Positions 60,764 to 64,000 of a stretch of 64,000 nt of DNA are shown piece after piece (the first letter of the stretch is position 1; each line of letters begins with the position of its first letter). The notes beneath the pieces are model-generated. The model did no database searches and had not been told where the DNA came from. It was given only the letters and a program-made list of their open reading frames with translations. The translations under genes and the position numbers were made by a program. The stretch is taken from assembly GCA_965248495.1 (NCBI GenBank), contig CBDFJL010000003.1, forward strand, positions 558,001 to 622,000, in the 5' to 3' direction. Origin of the DNA: CAUYXS01 sp965248495 (GTDB lineage: Bacteria > Chloroflexota > Dehalococcoidia > Lucifugimonadales > Australimonadaceae).

Positions 60764-62242
60764 CTACCGAAGGGAGCGGCCCCGGTCGAGGAAGTCCGAC
60801 TGCTGGACCGTGGCCGAGAAGTCGACCACGAAGTTGCCCAGGACGAGCCCCGTAAGGACCTCGGCGTTGAAGTCGTCGATGGCACCGAGCTGGACCCGTC
60901 GGCGGTCGGTGAGGCCGTCGTCGGCCACCAGCTGAACGACCTGTTCCGTGCCGTCGCGGCGGAGCGCCCCCACGGGGACAACCAGGACGCCCTCGCGCCG
61001 CTCGACCTCGATCTCGACAGACGCGGTCATGCCGTGTCGTAGTCGGGGCGCCGAGTCGAGCGTCACCGTCACGGGATAGCGGACCAGCCCGGCCTGCGCG
61101 ACGGGCAGCAGGCCGATCCCAGCCACGCGGCCGAGTACCGCCTCGCGCGGCGACGCGGTCGGCGTGACGACGACAGCCTGGCCGACGACCAGCCAGAGAA
61201 CGTCCAGCTCGTCGACCAGCGCTTCGACCTCGAGGTCGAATGGGTCTGCGATGACGGCTGCCACCTTCGTGGCCGTCATCGTGTCGGCGGCTTCGATGGC
61301 CAGTAGGGTCACGACGCCGGCGATGGGTGCCTTCAGCGTGGCCGCGGCGACATTGTCACGTGCGTTGTCTCGGCTCAAGGTCGCCGCGGCGATGGCGGCT
61401 TCCTGGAGCTGGACCTGCAAAGCCTCGGGCCCCGCGAGGAGGGCCTCCTGGGCGTCGATGGCGGACTGCAAGCCAGCCTTCGCAGTGGCCACGGCCTTCT
61501 CGGCGGCGGTGGTGGCCTTGCCTTGCGTGACCAGCGTGGCCTCGTGGTCGACAGCGGCCTGGCGGGCCGCATCCCACGCGAGGTCCAGCTCGCTTGCGAC
61601 GTTGTCCAGCTGGAGCTCGAGGGGAAACAGTCTGAGCCAGAACTCGAGGATCTCCGGGTCCCCGCGCCCCGTGAGGATGGCCGTAGGAGAACCAGCCGCC
61701 TCGCCTGCGTGAAGCTCAAAGCCGTAATAGCGGCGGAACAAGAGGGAGTACGCGTCGGTTGTCTCACCGAGAGCCTCCGCGGCATCGTCCACCGCCTTGG
61801 CTTGCTTCGGGCCCACGGCAGCGAGGTCGGCCTCGGTGTCCGCAAGGTTCTGGGTCGCGCCGTCGACCGCGTCCTGCGCCAGCTCGACGTCCAGGGCCGA
61901 AGGCGGCTCTTGCAGCCGCGCCTTGGCGTCGATGACGACGGCAAGGTCAGCTTCAGCCTTGGCGAGTGCGACATCCAACGCCGCACCGTCGAGGCGGGCC
62001 AGCACCTGGCCCTCGATAACGGAATCTCCCTCCTCGACAAGGACCTCGACGACTGTGCCCGGCACGCCGAAGCTGGCTTCGGCGGTCTCCGCGAGCGCCA
62101 CCGTCCCATTTGCCGTCACCCGGACCGTCACGTCGCCCAGCTTGACCTCGGCGACGCCGTCGAATACGAAGTCATTCGCGCCGCAGGCGGCGGCAGCGAA
62201 GGCCAGCAGTGGGACCAGGACGACGAGCAGTCGCCTCGTCAT
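60764..62242 (-). CDS. HlyD/MacA-type periplasmic adaptor lipoprotein
   Basis: About 492 residues from the ATG at 62242. A lipoprotein signal ends at AAAAC. The lipoyl/barrel halves (VEEGDSVIEGQVLARLDGAA and AATLKAPIAGVVTLLAIEAA) flank a long coiled-coil hairpin (about 90-330), and the C-terminal beta-barrel ends in GVLVVPVGALRRDG. It links the MacB-type permease to the outside. It is the first gene of the three-gene efflux operon, 4 bases upstream of the ATPase. Confidence 0.9.
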   Translation of the reverse strand: MTRRLLVVLVPLLAFAAAACGANDFVFDGVAEVKLGDVTVRVTANGTVALAETAEASFGVPGTVVEVLVEEGDSVIEGQVLARLDGAALDVALAKAEADLAVVIDAKARLQEPPSALDVELAQDAVDGATQNLADTEADLAAVGPKQAKAVDDAAEALGETTDAYSLLFRRYYGFELHAGEAAGSPTAILTGRGDPEILEFWLRLFPLELQLDNVASELDLAWDAARQAAVDHEATLVTQGKATTAAEKAVATAKAGLQSAIDAQEALLAGPEALQVQLQEAAIAAATLSRDNARDNVAAATLKAPIAGVVTLLAIEAADTMTATKVAAVIADPFDLEVEALVDELDVLWLVVGQAVVVTPTASPREAVLGRVAGIGLLPVAQAGLVRYPVTVTLDSAPRLRHGMTASVEIEVERREGVLVVPVGALRRDGTEQVVQLVADDGLTDRRRVQLGAIDDFNAEVLTGLVLGNFVVDFSATVQQSDFLDRGRSLR

Positions 62243-62411
62243 GCGTTCTCGCACTCAAAACTCCGCATTACCCGCGAACGGGCGCCCCTACGAACGAGTG
62301 CCCCCACGAACGAGTGCCATGAAAGCACCCGCATGAACATGGAAGCGCCCGCCGAGGTCATGCTCCGCAAGTATTGCCAACTCGTACCAAGTTTAGTCAC
62401 CGTCCGGTCTG

Positions 62412-63359
62412 TTACGAGGCGAGCGAGGACACGAGGGACAGGGTGCGCTCCCGCGAGCGCGCCGCGTCCGAGCCCGCCGTGACCACGGAGACCAGCACCT
62501 CGTCGATGCCCCAGTCAAAGAGCTCCCTGATGCGTGTCGCCACAGCCTCCTCGTCGCCGGCTACCATCACGGACGCGATCATCGCATCGCTCCACGTGCC
62601 GTCGGCTGCTTCGGCGAAGCCAGCCGCCTGAAGCATGCGGTTGTAGAAGGGGAGTGTCGGGTAGCGTCCAAACTGCTCGTGGAAGGCCGCTCGCGCCTCG
62701 TCAGCATCGTCGTGGACGCACATCGGCACGTGGGCCACCAACGGTGGGGCGGGGCGGCCGGCGCGTGCGGCGCCGCGGGCCAAAGCCGGCAAGCCCACGT
62801 CCCGCAGGTACTCGGCTGGGCACACCCAGCTGATGGCGCCGTCGGCCAGCTCGCCGCAGAGCTCATAGGCATTGGGCCTCAACGCCGACGCCATCACCGG
62901 CACGTCTGGCGCCGGGGCCGGGATGGTGGCCTCCGTGCGGTAGTGCTTGCCTTCGAAGCGCACGGAGCCGTCCCGCAGCAGGCTTTTCGCGATGGTCAGG
63001 TACTCGCGGAGGCTGGTCAGCGGCGAATCGAAGTCAACGCCGAAGACCTGGGTCATGGCCGGCCGATGGCTGGGCCCCACGCCGAGCCGGAAGCGGCCCG
63101 GCGCGAGCTCGGCCAACACCTGCACCTGCTGCACGGCGGCAACAGGGTGGCGAGGCCACGTCGGGATGATGGAGGTGCCGAGCAGAATCCGCTCGGTGGT
63201 CATCGCGGCGGCACCGAAGATGGTCAGGGCGTCGAGCCCCGCTCCGCCGGTCGTGAGCCATGCAGCCCCGATGCCGCGACGCTCGAAATCCTCGATGGTG
63301 GCAAGGACGTCTCGCGCCCCGCCCCCCATCGCAGCCACGCCGATCGTGCCATTCGCCAT
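62412..63359 (-). CDS. LLM-class (F420-dependent) oxidoreductase
   Basis: The 315-residue product belongs to the luciferase-like family: a TIM-barrel with GIGAAWLTTGGAGLDAL, RILLGTSIIPTWPRHP, LAPGRFRLGVGPSHRPAM and SLREYLTIAKSLL. The G-x-G-PSH region and strand order match F420-dependent LLM enzymes such as methylene-H4MPT reductase relatives. Substrate unknown. Such enzymes are numerous in SAR202 Chloroflexota, supporting the proposed host. Confidence 0.9.
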   Translation of the reverse strand: MANGTIGVAAMGGGARDVLATIEDFERRGIGAAWLTTGGAGLDALTIFGAAAMTTERILLGTSIIPTWPRHPVAAVQQVQVLAELAPGRFRLGVGPSHRPAMTQVFGVDFDSPLTSLREYLTIAKSLLRDGSVRFEGKHYRTEATIPAPAPDVPVMASALRPNAYELCGELADGAISWVCPAEYLRDVGLPALARGAARAGRPAPPLVAHVPMCVHDDADEARAAFHEQFGRYPTLPFYNRMLQAAGFAEAADGTWSDAMIASVMVAGDEEAVATRIRELFDWGIDEVLVSVVTAGSDAARSRERTLSLVSSLAS

Positions 63360-63365
63360 GGCCGG

Positions 63366-63590
63366 GATTCTACACCGACGAGGCGTTGCCGCCTCCTTAG
63401 CCTGCGGACCGCCTGCTGCAGTCGGGTCCTACACGGCGGAGGCTTTGCCCACGTCTCGTGCGGACCCACGCTGCGCTCGGGTCCTACACCGACGAGGCGT
63501 TGCCGCCTTCTCAGCCTGCGGACGCGCGCTGCGCTAACGTCCTACACGGCGCGGCTCTGCCCACGTCTCGTGCGGACTCGGTGCGACCAG
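63366..63590. repeat. Imperfect alternating tandem repeat of about 57 bp
   Basis: Four units begin CTACACCGACGAGGCGTTGC (63371, 63485) or CTACACGGCGGAGGCTTTGC (63429, and a decayed copy at 63542), in an A-B-A-B pattern. The last unit runs into the 3' end of the metal-transporter permease gene and supplies its final codons. No protein or RNA function is seen. Confidence 0.6.
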
Positions 63591-64000
63591 CGCCGAAGCC
63601 ACACCCATCCCTCGGCGGCCCCCAACAGCGCCATAGACGTCAGCACGATGGTCCCACCCGCGGCAATGTCAGCATAGAAGGCGATGACCAGCCCGCCAAA
63701 GGTACTCGCGACTCCAGCAGCGACGGCGACCACGATGGCCGCCCGCAGGCCGTTGGCCAGGCGCAGCCCCACCAACACCGGCACGATGAGCAGGGCGCCC
63801 ACCAGCAATACGCCGACCACACGCATGGACAACGTGATCGTCGCGCCGGTGAGCACCGCGAGGCCGAGGTTGATCCTGCCCACGGGGACGCCGTTCACGC
63901 GTGCCAGGTCGTCGTCGTAGGCCGTCTGAGCCAGCTCGACGAAGAACACGCCCACGAACAGCAGCACGGCGACAGTAAGGCCGCCGAGAAGCCATAGATC
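63542..64000 (-). CDS. Metal-ion ABC transporter permease (ABC-3/ZnuB type), 5' partial
   Basis: The frame enters from the right window edge, so the N-terminal part is missing. About 150 residues are visible, with TM segments LLFVGVFFVELAQTAYDDDL, AVLTGATITLSMRVVGVLLV, IVPVLVGLRLANGLRAAIVV and GLVIAFYADIAAGGTIVLTS. The ALLIVPVLVG segment and the preceding RVVGVLL are the ABC-3 family's most conserved region. It would import zinc or manganese. The tail lies in a 57-bp repeat. Confidence 0.85.
   Translation of the reverse strand, partial: DLWLLGGLTVAVLLFVGVFFVELAQTAYDDDLARVNGVPVGRINLGLAVLTGATITLSMRVVGVLLVGALLIVPVLVGLRLANGLRAAIVVAVAAGVASTFGGLVIAFYADIAAGGTIVLTSMALLGAAEGWVWLRRWSHRVRTRRGQSRAV

Overview
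The window is high-GC bacterial DNA. The core gene content (recA-rny-ymdB order, archaeal-type PEP carboxylase, Lhr helicase, F420/LLM oxidoreductase, CAP-domain protein, several RidA and alpha/beta-hydrolase genes) suggests a Chloroflexota lineage, most likely Dehalococcoidia/SAR202-like. That placement is inferred from gene content and gene order; no phylogeny was run.

Region A (1-22.2 kb) is accessory DNA ending at the 3' end of a tRNA-Ser(GCT) gene, beside a P4-type tyrosine integrase. It looks like the right-hand part of an integrated element whose left end lies outside the window or was not recognised. From left to right it holds: a PAPS-reductase-like phage gene, a broken DNA methyltransferase and a short serine recombinase; two small genes with AT-rich promoters carrying palindromes; a mosaic of gene fragments including a FitA-type antitoxin start; a 1310-residue LRR surface protein built from 72-bp tandem repeats; and a frameshifted CoiA-like gene. 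The centrepiece follows at 8.6-19.4 kb: two divergent operons around a control region with two identical 18-bp palindromes. The leftward operon has an XRE-type regulator, three small genes (two with a C-terminal membrane anchor) and a Zot/pI-like P-loop ATPase. The rightward operon encodes mainly signal-peptide and multi-TM proteins, plus a 1069-residue repeat protein. The layout resembles a membrane-extruded virus (inovirus-like, or pleolipovirus-like in architecture), but no replication initiator or certain major coat protein was recognised. A membrane-anchored CAP protein lies between this module and the integrase.

Region B (22.2-38.9 kb) is housekeeping. It contains an orphan type IV pilin-like protein, miaB, nadA-nadC-lipoprotein, dtd and an FmdB zinc ribbon divergent from rpsU, nadE, a frameshifted phosphotransferase, recA, rny, ymdB, a PHP phosphoesterase, plsY, a B-box membrane protein and tRNA-Gly(CCC). 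nadA, nadC and nadE together cover three steps of de novo NAD synthesis; nadB is not in the window. Several of these genes share an extended -10 promoter of the form TGC-TAnnnT.

Region C (39-46.9 kb) is a catabolic or accessory-metabolism group (RidA proteins, alpha/beta hydrolases, a SAM methyltransferase, an NHL-repeat protein, an FAH-family enzyme), then era and an orphan parA with a small partner. Region D (47-56.2 kb) has archaeal-type PEP carboxylase and a leftward run of a D-2-hydroxyacid dehydrogenase, thiolase, HAD phosphatase, Rieske protein and Lhr helicase. Region E (56.3-64 kb) has a small membrane protein, a third RidA, DUF998 and TauE/SafE membrane proteins, a MacB-type ABC efflux set whose ATPase lacks several conserved motifs, an LLM oxidoreductase and a partial metal-ion ABC permease cut by the window end.
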